From JBFWIW01 sp050253535 (lineage in GTDB: Bacteria; Bacillota; Clostridia; Oscillospirales; Oscillospiraceae): a DNA stretch of 36,841 bases. The notes under the pieces were generated by a model. That model had not been told where the DNA came from and made no database searches. It worked only from the letters and a program-made list of their open reading frames with translations. Both the position numbers and the translations under genes were made by a program. Positions 23,469 to 31,197 of this stretch are shown piece by piece. Position 1 is the stretch's first letter. The number at the start of each line of letters is the position of its first letter. The stretch covers positions 1 through 36,841 of the forward strand of contig JBFWIW010000026.1 in NCBI GenBank assembly GCA_050253535.1, in the 5' to 3' direction.

Positions 23469-24698
23469 TCAGAGGACAACGAGCCCGTATTTATCCGACA
23501 TCCGCTCGAGGAAACCGGCGTCAAAGCCGCAGCCGCTGTCATAAACGGCCCGGCCCTGATAGAGCCGAAGTACCTTTTCAAAAATCCCGCGGTCATGCGA
23601 CAGAACAGAGAGGCCCGAGCGCAGGGTATAGGAACTCTCCTTAAAGCATTCGAGGCTGTCCTCGTCTTCAATCAGTACAGTGACAATGTCAAAATCGGCA
23701 GAGGCTTCCTCCGTATCATCGGCGAAATCCTCCCCACAGGGGACGGGGGAGGAAAACGATGTGTTTTCATCGATGACGAAGACGTCCCTGTCCGACGCGC
23801 AGACCACTTTGCCGCAGCTTTTTGCGGCGTAGCCGGAAAAGCAGGCGTTATGGACGGCTTCGGTGAGAGCTTTTATATGGTTGTCGTCCGTTCCGCAGCA
23901 TCCGCCGAATATGCAGACCCCGAATTCCGCCATACTGCCGACATTTGAGGCAAAAACGTCCGGCGGACAGTCGTATCTGGTGCGTCCGTCTTCGACGATG
24001 GGCAGTCCCGCGTTTGGCTTTGATATGAGCGGTACCTCGGCAAATGGGGAAATGCGCCCCAGCTGTTTTTCCAATATGTCGGGACCCGTCGAGCAGTTCA
24101 GGCCGAAAGCCGAGACGCCCATCCCCTGCATGATGACGAGCGCGGCGGCGACGTCCGTACCCATGAGTGTCCTGCCCCCGTCGTCGCAGGTGAAAGTAAC
24201 GAATATCGGCTTATCGCTAACTTCGCGTATGGCGAGAACGGCGGCCCTCGCCTCAGGCAGCGTCATCATAGTTTCAATGGCGAAAAGATCGATTCCCGCG
24301 TCGGAAAGAGCCTTGGCCTGCTCCCGGTAGACATCTGTGAACGCATCAAAATTTCCGCCGCCGTAAGGCGAGAGGAATAGCCCCAGCGGGGAGATGTCAC
24401 CGGCGACAAGCGTATCGTCACCGGCAGCTTTTTTTGACAGGGCGACCAGCTTCCCGCAATAGCCGGCGACATCTGTTATGCCGTGATTTCCGAGTTTTTC
24501 CCGGTTTGCTGTAAAGGTCGGCGCATAGATGATATCGGAACCTGCCGCGACATAGCGCTTCTGCAGTTCAATTATTTTTTCGGGATTTTCAAGTATCCAT
24601 TTTTCAGGGCAGACTCCGGCGGGGAGCCCCTGCCTTTGCAGCTCCGTACCGGTCGCGCCGTCCAGGACGAGCGGCAGCTTGAAGGGAAATCTTTTCAT
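23469..24698 (-). CDS. Homocysteine S-methyltransferase domain protein (short, split methionine synthase)
   Basis: A 409-residue protein whose first roughly 290 residues are a homocysteine S-methyltransferase barrel: LDGATGTELQ (12-21), zinc cysteine C202 in GLNCSTG, and the C267-C268 pair in GGCCGT. The enzyme activates homocysteine for methylation. The last roughly 80 residues (about 330-409) loosely resemble the pterin-binding domain of MetH (LRLYQGRAVYDSG, then a C-terminal SDKYGLVVL) but are far too short to be complete. Full MetH is about 1,200 residues with pterin, cobalamin and activation domains; here only the first is intact. The ATG at 24698 lies 14 bp after the ATPase gene's stop. 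It is third in the operon folD-ATPase-methyltransferase. Confidence 0.88.
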   Translation of the reverse strand: MKRFPFKLPLVLDGATGTELQRQGLPAGVCPEKWILENPEKIIELQKRYVAAGSDIIYAPTFTANREKLGNHGITDVAGYCGKLVALSKKAAGDDTLVAGDISPLGLFLSPYGGGNFDAFTDVYREQAKALSDAGIDLFAIETMMTLPEARAAVLAIREVSDKPIFVTFTCDDGGRTLMGTDVAAALVIMQGMGVSAFGLNCSTGPDILEKQLGRISPFAEVPLISKPNAGLPIVEDGRTRYDCPPDVFASNVGSMAEFGVCIFGGCCGTDDNHIKALTEAVHNACFSGYAAKSCGKVVCASDRDVFVIDENTSFSSPVPCGEDFADDTEEASADFDIVTVLIEDEDSLECFKESSYTLRSGLSVLSHDRGIFEKVLRLYQGRAVYDSGCGFDAGFLERMSDKYGLVVL

Positions 24699-24712
24699 TC
24701 AGATGCTCCTTT

Positions 24713-26230
24713 TCACTCAAAAACCATATTTTCAATATAGCTGTCGGCAAAAAACGGGTCGGCTGTGAGTTCCAGCATCCCGGCCGTTTTTGCTATATTC
24801 TCTCCGCTGCCAACGCAGTCCTCACTTAAAAGCATCGCGCAGGCGCCGAGTCCGGCGGCGTTGCCGAGAGAGAGACAGTTTTTCTCCATTCCCGGGATAA
24901 TCAGTCCGGTTGTTGCCGCGCTTTCCGGGGATAGCTTTGTGCCGAAGCCTCCCGCCATGAGGAGACGCGGCAGAGATCCGGGTTTTGCATGGTGCAGGAG
25001 CGTCTCCATACCGGCGCGTATGGCTGCCTTTGCGAGCTGAAAGGCGCGTATGTCGGCCTGGGTTAATAAAACGTCCGACTCGCCGAGCCTGATTTCACTT
25101 GCTGTCAGCCGGCCGGTTTCATCCATAAGACCGGTTTTGAGCAAAGCGGCCGCGGCGTCAAGAAGCCCTGAACCGCAGATGGAACGCGGCTTTTCACCTC
25201 CGATCGAATGGACGCGTAAAGTGCCGCATTCCGTATATACGCGGTCTATTGCCCCGGCAAACGCACCGGAGCCCTGACTTATCCCGGCTCCCTCAAAGGC
25301 CGGCCCTGCCGCCGTGGAGCAGCAGAGGAGCCTGCCTCCGGAGTATAGCGCTATCTCACCGTTGGTGCCGATATCCGCAAGAAGGGAGGGCGTACCGGAG
25401 GTGCACATACCTGAAGCGAGGACGGCACAGACCAGGTCCGCCCCTATGTACGCCGATATACACGGCGCAAAATATATCCTTGAGCCCGGCGCCCAGCCGG
25501 AGAAAAAACAATCGGCAGGCTCAAAAGTCCCGAAGAGATGCCCCGCCTTGAAAGGCGCGCGCGCCAGATCCGACACGTCGTACCCGTGAAAAAGGTATAG
25601 CATGGAAGTGTTGCCGGTTATTACGGCGGCACCGATATCTCCTGTGGAACGCCCGGCTTTTTGGCAGAGAATTTCCGCAAGAGAGGCGACGCTCGATGTG
25701 ACGGAATCCCTGAGCTTCCCTCCGTTTCCGGCGAGAGAATGGGAGAGCCTTGATATGACGTCCGCCCCGAAGGCGCACTGCGGGTTCTGCGCGGCGCTCT
25801 CGGAGAGCCTGTTGCCGGAACCAAGGTCGTACAGATATCCGGCGACAGTGGTCGTCCCGATATCGACGGCGAGACCAAGTCCCTGCCCCCATGGGGAGAG
25901 CGGAATGTCAAGCGAAATGCTCTCGGTTATCCCGGAGACTTCGTTTTGGCTGAGAAGCGCGATCTCAGCGTCTCCTCCGGAGAGATAAGTAAGGCACAGG
26001 AGCCTAACCCCGCCGGAAATATCCTCCGGCGTAAGGAAGCCCAGCTCGGTTTCACCCGGCGGCAGAATATCGCCGAAAATTTTTGCGCGGCATTTCCCGC
26101 ACTTTCCGGCGCCGCCGCAGGGGGAATCTGTGCCAATGTTGTGTTCCGCGAGAAATTTCATCGCGGTGACAGGCTTTTCGGGAGAATCAAATGAGCGGCA
26201 TGATCCGTCCTGAAGTTTTACACTTATCAC
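24713..26230 (-). CDS. Corrinoid-activating ferredoxin/ASKHA ATPase (RACE family, DUF4445)
   Basis: A 505-residue reductive activator of corrinoid enzymes, which uses ATP to return inactive cob(II)alamin to cob(I)alamin. Residues 1-95 are a plant-type [2Fe-2S] ferredoxin with C38, C44, C47 and C79 (CGGAGKCGKC, then LLCLTY). From about 115 the ASKHA ATPase domain begins with LAVDIGTTTVAG. ADIGTNGEIAL, GAGISQGSGAFAGAI and the glycine-rich GGFGTKL are further family blocks. The start is GTG at 26230, whose last two bases lie in the folD stop codon (GTGA), implying translational coupling. The open frame extends to 26755, but that part is Arg-rich, antisense-like and lies inside folD. Likely target: the corrinoid subunit of the methionine synthase. 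Confidence 0.9.
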   Translation of the reverse strand: MISVKLQDGSCRSFDSPEKPVTAMKFLAEHNIGTDSPCGGAGKCGKCRAKIFGDILPPGETELGFLTPEDISGGVRLLCLTYLSGGDAEIALLSQNEVSGITESISLDIPLSPWGQGLGLAVDIGTTTVAGYLYDLGSGNRLSESAAQNPQCAFGADVISRLSHSLAGNGGKLRDSVTSSVASLAEILCQKAGRSTGDIGAAVITGNTSMLYLFHGYDVSDLARAPFKAGHLFGTFEPADCFFSGWAPGSRIYFAPCISAYIGADLVCAVLASGMCTSGTPSLLADIGTNGEIALYSGGRLLCCSTAAGPAFEGAGISQGSGAFAGAIDRVYTECGTLRVHSIGGEKPRSICGSGLLDAAAALLKTGLMDETGRLTASEIRLGESDVLLTQADIRAFQLAKAAIRAGMETLLHHAKPGSLPRLLMAGGFGTKLSPESAATTGLIIPGMEKNCLSLGNAAGLGACAMLLSEDCVGSGENIAKTAGMLELTADPFFADSYIENMVFE

Positions 26231-27078
26231 TGATTTGCGCGCTCCGCCGCTTCGACGACGTGGCTTATAAGCACGGCGGCAGTGACTCCGCCTACTCCGC
26301 CCGGTACCGGCGTTATAGCGGCTACAATTTTTTCCGCCTCGTCGAAATTCACATCGCCGCATATTCTGCCGTCGTCGGCAACGTTTATGCCCACGTCCAC
26401 AACGATCTGTCCCTCTGACAGGAAGGAGGCGTCCACCGCGCCGGCTTTTCCGGCGGCGGCGATGACTATCTCCGCGCCCTGAACGGTTTTCTGGAGCTCG
26501 CGCGTCTTTGTATGGCAGACGGTGACCGTCGCGTTTTTGCCGATCAGCATGACCGCCGCGGGCTTGCCGACGACAAGGCTGCGCCCTATGACTGCGGCCT
26601 TTTTTCCGGTACAGTCCACGCCGTAATAATCCAGTATCTCCATACAGGCCTGCGCCGTACACGGAGCGAAGCCGGCTCCGCTTCCCGTAAAAACGCCGGC
26701 GAGCGAGGCGGAGGTTATGCCGTCGACATCCTTTTGCGGGGAGAGGGCCTCGCATATCAGTTTTTCATCCAGGTGTTTCGGCAGAGGTCTAAGAAGCAAT
26801 ACGCCATGGACGGATGCGTCCCGGTTCAGCTTCTCAATTTCCGAGATAAGCTCTGCCTGCGTAACGCTCAGCGGCAGAATTATATTCTTTGCGTCCACTC
26901 CCATTGTACCGCACCGCTTTATGGCGCTGCGCTCATAGGCGATATCGTCCTCGCGCTCTCCGACACGGATAATGGCTAGCGTCGGGGAAACGCCGCGCGC
27001 CCTGAGCGAGTCTGAGCTGGCCTTTGTTTTTTCGCAAAGCGCGCCGGTAACGGGCGCGCCTTTCAATATATCTGCCAT
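26227..27078 (-). CDS. FolD-like methylenetetrahydrofolate dehydrogenase with altered catalytic residues
   Basis: A 283-residue protein of the FolD family (5,10-methylene-THF dehydrogenase/methenyl-THF cyclohydrolase). The Rossmann motif VIGRSLVVGKP (163-173), KDVDG with D119, and the C-terminal TPVPGGVG (257-264) confirm the family. The catalytic YxxxK motif reads Y48-E-R-S-A52, so alanine replaces the cyclohydrolase lysine (Lys54 in E. coli), and the usual VQLP reads LLRP, so leucine replaces the catalytic glutamine. Cyclohydrolase activity may therefore be lost. The start is ATG 27078 with GGAGG 6 nt upstream; the longer frame to 27198 has no family similarity. It heads the corrinoid/methionine operon. 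Confidence 0.88.
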   Translation of the reverse strand: MADILKGAPVTGALCEKTKASSDSLRARGVSPTLAIIRVGEREDDIAYERSAIKRCGTMGVDAKNIILPLSVTQAELISEIEKLNRDASVHGVLLLRPLPKHLDEKLICEALSPQKDVDGITSASLAGVFTGSGAGFAPCTAQACMEILDYYGVDCTGKKAAVIGRSLVVGKPAAVMLIGKNATVTVCHTKTRELQKTVQGAEIVIAAAGKAGAVDASFLSEGQIVVDVGINVADDGRICGDVNFDEAEKIVAAITPVPGGVGGVTAAVLISHVVEAAERANQ

Positions 27079-27154
27079 CGTGACCTCCTGATTAAACATA
27101 TAAAGTCCGTTAAAACGGGTTTGCACCGGCCTTTTATGCGTCTGTGTTTTTCTG

Positions 27155-27184
27155 ATTATATCAGCCCGCGGCGGGTATTGTAAA
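27155..27184 (-). promoter_or_regulatory. Sigma-A promoter of the folD operon
   Basis: On the minus strand TTTACA (27184-27179), an 18-bp spacer and TATAAT (27160-27155). The leader of about 70 nt contains only a small CCGT/ACGG hairpin; I see no known riboswitch. Confidence 0.75.
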
Positions 27185-27300
27185 GAGCAGGTATTCATGG
27201 TATCATTTTCTGAAAAGAAGAAAAAATCGATTTTCGATTAACTTATCCCGTTTGAGGAAAAATATTTAAATAAGAAAATGTTGCGGATGGAGGGGCATAT

Positions 27301-27843
27301 ATGAAACTGATGATAGCGTCCGACGTACACGGCTGCACGGATGGCTGCACAAAAATGTTGAATGCGTACAGGCGCGAAAAAGCTGAAAAGCTGGTACTCC
27401 TTGGCGATCTCCTGTACCACGGGCCGAGAAACGGCGTACCGGCCGATTATGACCCGGCAAAGGTCATCGACCTTCTGAATTCCGTGGGCCCTGAGCTTTT
27501 ATGTATACGCGGAAACTGCGACTCGGAAGTAGACCAGATGGTGCTGGATTTCCCGATAATGGCGGAGTTCGCTGTGCTGTTTGCAGACGGCAGGAGAGTC
27601 TATCTGACCCATGGGCATATATTGAATGAGGATAATCCGCCGAAGGTGAAAGAAGGGGATATCGTCCTCTCCGGGCATACGCATGTGCCGGTCTGCCATG
27701 AAAAAGACGGCGTCCTGTATATGAACCCCGGTTCAACATCCATACCGAAGGGCGGCAGCACATACAGCTATATGACTCTGGATGCGGAAAAAGCAGAGTG
27801 GAAGGATATGGACGGAAACGTCTATATGGCGCACAGGTTCTGA
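27301..27843 (+). CDS. yfcE: YfcE-type metallophosphodiesterase
   Basis: A 180-residue calcineurin-like phosphoesterase of the YfcE/MJ0936 family, shown elsewhere to hydrolyse phosphodiesters with manganese in vitro; its natural substrate is unsettled. All five metal blocks are present: SDVHG (D8, H10), GDLLYHGPRN (D36), GNCDSEVD (N72), THGH (H104) and GHTH (H126, H128). MNPGSTSIPKGG is the family's C-terminal signature. The ATG at 27301 follows GGAGGGG. It is a single-gene unit closed by a strong terminator. Confidence 0.93.
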   Translation: MKLMIASDVHGCTDGCTKMLNAYRREKAEKLVLLGDLLYHGPRNGVPADYDPAKVIDLLNSVGPELLCIRGNCDSEVDQMVLDFPIMAEFAVLFADGRRVYLTHGHILNEDNPPKVKEGDIVLSGHTHVPVCHEKDGVLYMNPGSTSIPKGGSTYSYMTLDAEKAEWKDMDGNVYMAHRF

Positions 27844-27853
27844 TCTTATAATG

Positions 27854-27914
27854 AAAGACCTCCCTTAAGAAATACGGACGCTGAGCGGCCGATATTAAGG
27901 GAGGTCTTTTTTGC
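27854..27914. terminator. Terminator after the yfcE-type gene
   Basis: AAAGACCTCCCTTAA (27854-27868) pairs perfectly with TTAAGGGAGGTCTTT (27895-27909), then more T. The convergent DapB-like gene may share it, although the minus-strand T run is weaker. Confidence 0.9.
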
Positions 27915-27945
27915 CTGCGCAGCAATAAGCCAAATTAAAAATACG

Positions 27946-28710
27946 TTATAACTCGGGATTATATTTGACGTTTATTGACAGTGCCTGCTCCATGGTATAT
28001 ATGCCGTTTTCCTTGCCGAGGAGCCATTTTGCGGCGTATATTGCACCCTGGCCAAAAGCAGCCCTGCTGAGTGATTCATGGACAATTCGTATGGTCTGGT
28101 AGGGAAGACCGAAAACGACCTCGTGTCTCCCTACTATACCTCCGACCCGGATAGAATTGACGTGCTGATCTTTGTCGAGACCGAGATCATCAGCGATTCT
28201 CAAAGCCGTACCGGAGGGGCCCTTTTTTTCTCTGAAATGTTCTTCGATTATTTCGATGTCCGCGTTAGGGGCAATCTGCTGGAGCACCTTTGAAGCCTCA
28301 ATCAGAAAGTTTATGCCGAGTGTTATATTCGGCGAATATAATACGGCCGTTTTTTGGCTTAGCTCTTTTAGTTTCTCTAAATCTGTTTTCTCATAATCTG
28401 ATATAGCCGATACTATGCGGGTATTATTTTCCGCGGCCTTGGCATATTCGCCGACCGCACATGCGGCAGAAAAGTCGATGATTACGTCGACTTTGTTGTT
28501 TTCATAAAAATGCTCAAAATCGGTGTGGCAAAGAGAAAAAATCTTCCCATTGTCATATTCGCAGCCAAGCAGCCGGCTGGCAAATTCCCCTTCGTTTTTA
28601 GCCGACCGGCGCATCACCCATTTTAGTTCAAAAGCCTCTTCTTTAAGTATCTCGTTTGCGACTACGGAACCTGTCCTTCCGAATCCAAATAAACCGACTG
28701 TAGTCTTCAA
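27946..28710 (-). CDS. DapB-like dihydrodipicolinate reductase family protein
   Basis: A 254-residue NAD(P)-binding protein of the DapB family, which reduces hydroxy-tetrahydrodipicolinate in lysine and dipicolinate synthesis. It has a Rossmann turn GFGRTG (9-14), SPNITLGINF (126-135) and the substrate loop KKGPSGTAL (162-170). The catalytic region EEHFREK keeps the first histidine (H158) and the lysine of E. coli EAHHRHK, but the second histidine is phenylalanine (F159). The start is a TTG at 28710, six bases after AAAGGAG. No lysine-pathway gene adjoins it, so it may be a divergent paralogue acting on another substrate. Confidence 0.8.
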   Translation of the reverse strand: MKTTVGLFGFGRTGSVVANEILKEEAFELKWVMRRSAKNEGEFASRLLGCEYDNGKIFSLCHTDFEHFYENNKVDVIIDFSAACAVGEYAKAAENNTRIVSAISDYEKTDLEKLKELSQKTAVLYSPNITLGINFLIEASKVLQQIAPNADIEIIEEHFREKKGPSGTALRIADDLGLDKDQHVNSIRVGGIVGRHEVVFGLPYQTIRIVHESLSRAAFGQGAIYAAKWLLGKENGIYTMEQALSINVKYNPEL

Positions 28711-28957
28711 TTAAGTCTCCTTTCGTATTAAATCTGCGTTTTATAACATGCTGACACGCTATTTGTATACTCTTATAATACTATAAATGTTAAAATATTA
28801 CAATATTTTATTTTAGTGTATCCGAAGCAAATGTCCTCAAATAATTTCACAAATATAAGCGGCCTGCGGAGTAATTTCCGCAGGCCGCACTTTAGACAGA
28901 TATCATATAAAAGCCAGACGCCCGTCTTAAATTATGACATCCTACGTTCATAATTTA
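28711..28957. other. Intergenic region between the subtilase and DapB-like genes
   Basis: AT-rich. A hairpin at 28859-28888 (GCGGCCTGCGGA / TCCGCAGGCCGC) probably ends the subtilase message on the minus strand, with a weak T tail. I see no clear promoter, and nothing else in the rest. Confidence 0.5.
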
Positions 28958-30802
28958 TCAGCGAAAAGCCCTGGACGGGGACATTTGACCGCCCCATGGA
29001 AAACCGCCGGAAGGCATACCGTTCTGTTCCTTTTCTCTGTTCCCCTGAGCTGAGCCGGGCACACTGCCGGAGCTGTTTTGCGCTGTTACGGTTACAACCT
29101 CAACAGCCTCATTACCAAAAATATCCAGAGCATAAAATGTGTATGTTCCGCCATTAACGACACGGAATGTCACCGTGTTTTCACTGTCGGCCGTAACCTG
29201 CGTTCCTGCTGAGCCGTAATTAAAATACTCTGCGGTCTGTTCGCCCTTCTCGTAACTTAGCAGGCAGAAGTCGTCGTCTTCGTCCGTGACCGTAACCGTT
29301 AGATAGCTCATCCCGTCCTGAGTATAGGTTTCATAGGTAATGACGGGAGCGGAGCCGGTATCCGTATCCGTGTCAGTATCGGTCTCATCAAGCGTGGAGA
29401 GGTCATAGCTGAGCGCGGCGCCCGCATCGAGCATGCCGCCTGTCAGAACAAGGCCGTCCAGTGCGTCAAGCTGATTGGACGATCCGAGGACTATCTGTTT
29501 GACATCGGAAAGACTTATATCGTCATAATATGAGTAGACCATGGCAGCGACGGCCGTCACCATTGGCGCAGCCATCGAGGTACCGGTCATATAGCTGTAT
29601 GTATCCTCGGTGGTGGTGCTGAGAATATAGGAACCAGGCGCCGCGATGTCAACGGAAGATTCACCATAGTTTGAGCTGTAATGGAGCGTCCCGTCACACT
29701 GAAGGTTTGCGACAGAAATAATTTTGCCCAGATCATATGCCGCTGGATACGTTGCTGTTTCGTCGTTGTCGGCCCCGTCGTTGCCGGCCGCAACAACAAA
29801 CAGCATTCCGGAGCTTTTCATTGTCAGATAAAGAGCATAGTCGAAGTTGGATGTACCAAGGCTGAGATTGACGATGGAAGCGCCGTTTTCTTCAGCGTAA
29901 TTGATGGCTTCAATGACATCCTCCGTCGTCCCGCTGCCGTCGCTGCCGCCGAGCGCTTTAAGAACCATAATCTGCACGTTTTCGGTATCTCCCGCGATTC
30001 CTGCAATTCCGGTGTTGTTGTCGGAAGACGCTGCGATCGTACCGGCACAGTGCGTTCCGTGGTCGTCCTCTTCGCCGGTATATACCTTACTGCTGTCGCT
30101 GTAAAAATTCCAGCCGTAGGTATCGTCTATATAGCCGTTGCCGTCGTCGTCGATATTGTTGCCTGCTATCTCGTCGTCATTTATCCAGATTGAGTCCTCC
30201 AGATCCTCGTGCGTATAGTCGACGCCGGTGTCAATCAGCGCTATAATGACCTCGCTGCCGCCATCATAGATATCCCAGGCATCCTCCGCGTTTATATCGA
30301 TGCCGCTGACCGCAGTGGTGGTGGAGGATGCGGACGTGGCGCTTCGGACGGACATACCGGGATTCATCATTCCTCCGCTGGGATTTCTCCACTCCCCGGG
30401 TGCGGACGGCGACCCAAAGGGGTCATCATAAACGGGATAATCGTTTTCCTCCTCTTCCATCTCAAACGTACCGTCGTTTGAGAGTGCCCACTGTTCGTCG
30501 TACATTGGGTCGCTTGATTCCGAGCCCGTATTCTCATAGGTGAAATTTGGCTGTAACCATACAATTCCGCTTTGAGAGGTGAGCGTTTTCAAACCGGCTT
30601 CCAGTTCCTCCTGCGTGTCATAAGAGAATACTTCTGTCGTACCGTCTTTGTAGACGGCCAAAACCTCGTTATTTATGTAGTCAGACAGTTCATACGCCGC
30701 GCTGTCGGTTGTCTGGCTGTTATCGGCTGCATACGCGCAGGAAGCAACAGACAGAGTCAGGACAACGGCCAGTATTGCGGAAAGCAGTTTCTTTGCCTTC
30801 CT
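28958..30802 (-). CDS. Secreted subtilisin-family serine protease lacking a recognisable start codon
   Basis: The open frame encodes 614 residues if read from 30802. It begins with a typical signal peptide (RKAKKLLSAILAVVLTLSV, cleavage near CAYA-A, residues 2-26). A propeptide-like segment (about 48-90) follows. The S8 catalytic triad is intact: D191 in IALIDTGVD, H248 in DDHGTHCAG, S409 in GTSMAAP, with oxyanion N341. A TDTDTDTD linker leads to a roughly 100-residue beta domain and a Gly/Pro-rich tail containing MPSGGF. A perfect AGGAGG (30815-30810) stands 7 nt before codon 1, but codon 1 is AGG, not ATG, and no ATG, GTG or TTG lies upstream in frame before a stop. The first usable start, TTG 30661, would lose the signal peptide. 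It may be a broken gene, a sequence error or an unusual start. Confidence 0.85.
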   Translation of the reverse strand, partial: RKAKKLLSAILAVVLTLSVASCAYAADNSQTTDSAAYELSDYINNEVLAVYKDGTTEVFSYDTQEELEAGLKTLTSQSGIVWLQPNFTYENTGSESSDPMYDEQWALSNDGTFEMEEEENDYPVYDDPFGSPSAPGEWRNPSGGMMNPGMSVRSATSASSTTTAVSGIDINAEDAWDIYDGGSEVIIALIDTGVDYTHEDLEDSIWINDDEIAGNNIDDDGNGYIDDTYGWNFYSDSSKVYTGEEDDHGTHCAGTIAASSDNNTGIAGIAGDTENVQIMVLKALGGSDGSGTTEDVIEAINYAEENGASIVNLSLGTSNFDYALYLTMKSSGMLFVVAAGNDGADNDETATYPAAYDLGKIISVANLQCDGTLHYSSNYGESSVDIAAPGSYILSTTTEDTYSYMTGTSMAAPMVTAVAAMVYSYYDDISLSDVKQIVLGSSNQLDALDGLVLTGGMLDAGAALSYDLSTLDETDTDTDTDTGSAPVITYETYTQDGMSYLTVTVTDEDDDFCLLSYEKGEQTAEYFNYGSAGTQVTADSENTVTFRVVNGGTYTFYALDIFGNEAVEVVTVTAQNSSGSVPGSAQGNREKEQNGMPSGGFPWGGQMSPSRAFR

Positions 30803-30923
30803 AGTGGTTCCTCCTGTAAAATATCCGGTTTGTTTTATATTAAATATGCTTTTATCACGTCAGTTAATAATGCGGTCGAAAACGACGGTACCGTTTCGGG
30901 AATTGTAACTGCTGTATGTTTGG

Positions 30924-31007
30924 GACACGCTGATGAGCCGTCCTGACGTTCTCTTTTTGGGGCGCTTTCCCCGCCAAACCGGCTGAGCCGGATACTGTCA
31001 GCGTGTC
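30924..31007 (-). ncRNA. Unassigned structured leader element upstream of the subtilase
   Basis: On the minus strand GACACGCTGA (31007-30998) pairs perfectly with TCAGCGTGTC (30933-30924), enclosing a CCGGC/GCCGG hairpin, a GGGG/CCCC stem and a GTCAGGACGGCTC stretch. The 84-nt closed domain lies about 120 nt before the subtilase ribosome site, as a riboswitch would. I could not match it securely to a known class. Confidence 0.45.
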
Positions 31008-31103
31008 TTTATTGTTCTCATCTGGTATTATTCTTTGGATAATCTTACCGCTTCAACTTTAAAGTGGGCTTAAAAATTTATAAACAATTTTTAAACACTA
31101 AGC

Positions 31104-31137
31104 AGCGAAAGGTCCGCCTTTCGGCGGACCTTTCGCT
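31104..31137. terminator. Perfect palindromic hairpin after the amidohydrolase operon
   Basis: AGCGAAAGGTCCGCC (31104-31118), loop TTTC, GGCGGACCTTTCGCT (31123-31137). Very stable but without a T run on either strand. It probably ends the minus-strand operon whose last stop is at 31198. Confidence 0.65.
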
Positions 31138-31197
31138 GTTCATGACAGTAGTATTGTGCTGTCTTCTATTAAGGATTTATATGGTATTGTGATAAAC

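Noticed and set aside
26231..26755. 175-codon Arg-rich N-terminal extension of the corrinoid activator
   Set aside because: It lies in another frame inside folD and is low-complexity. The ferredoxin domain starts right after GTG 26230, which overlaps the folD stop.
29355..29392. Tandem repeat coding TDTDTDTD in the subtilase
   Set aside because: A short, ordinary low-complexity linker of mixed GAT/GAC and ACG/ACA codons; not a mobile or regulatory repeat.
30924..31007. Firm call of a c-di-AMP (ydaO) riboswitch
   Set aside because: Some blocks are similar, but the GGGUGAAUCC, GGUAGGG and GCUAACC segments are not present, so only an unassigned structured RNA is reported.
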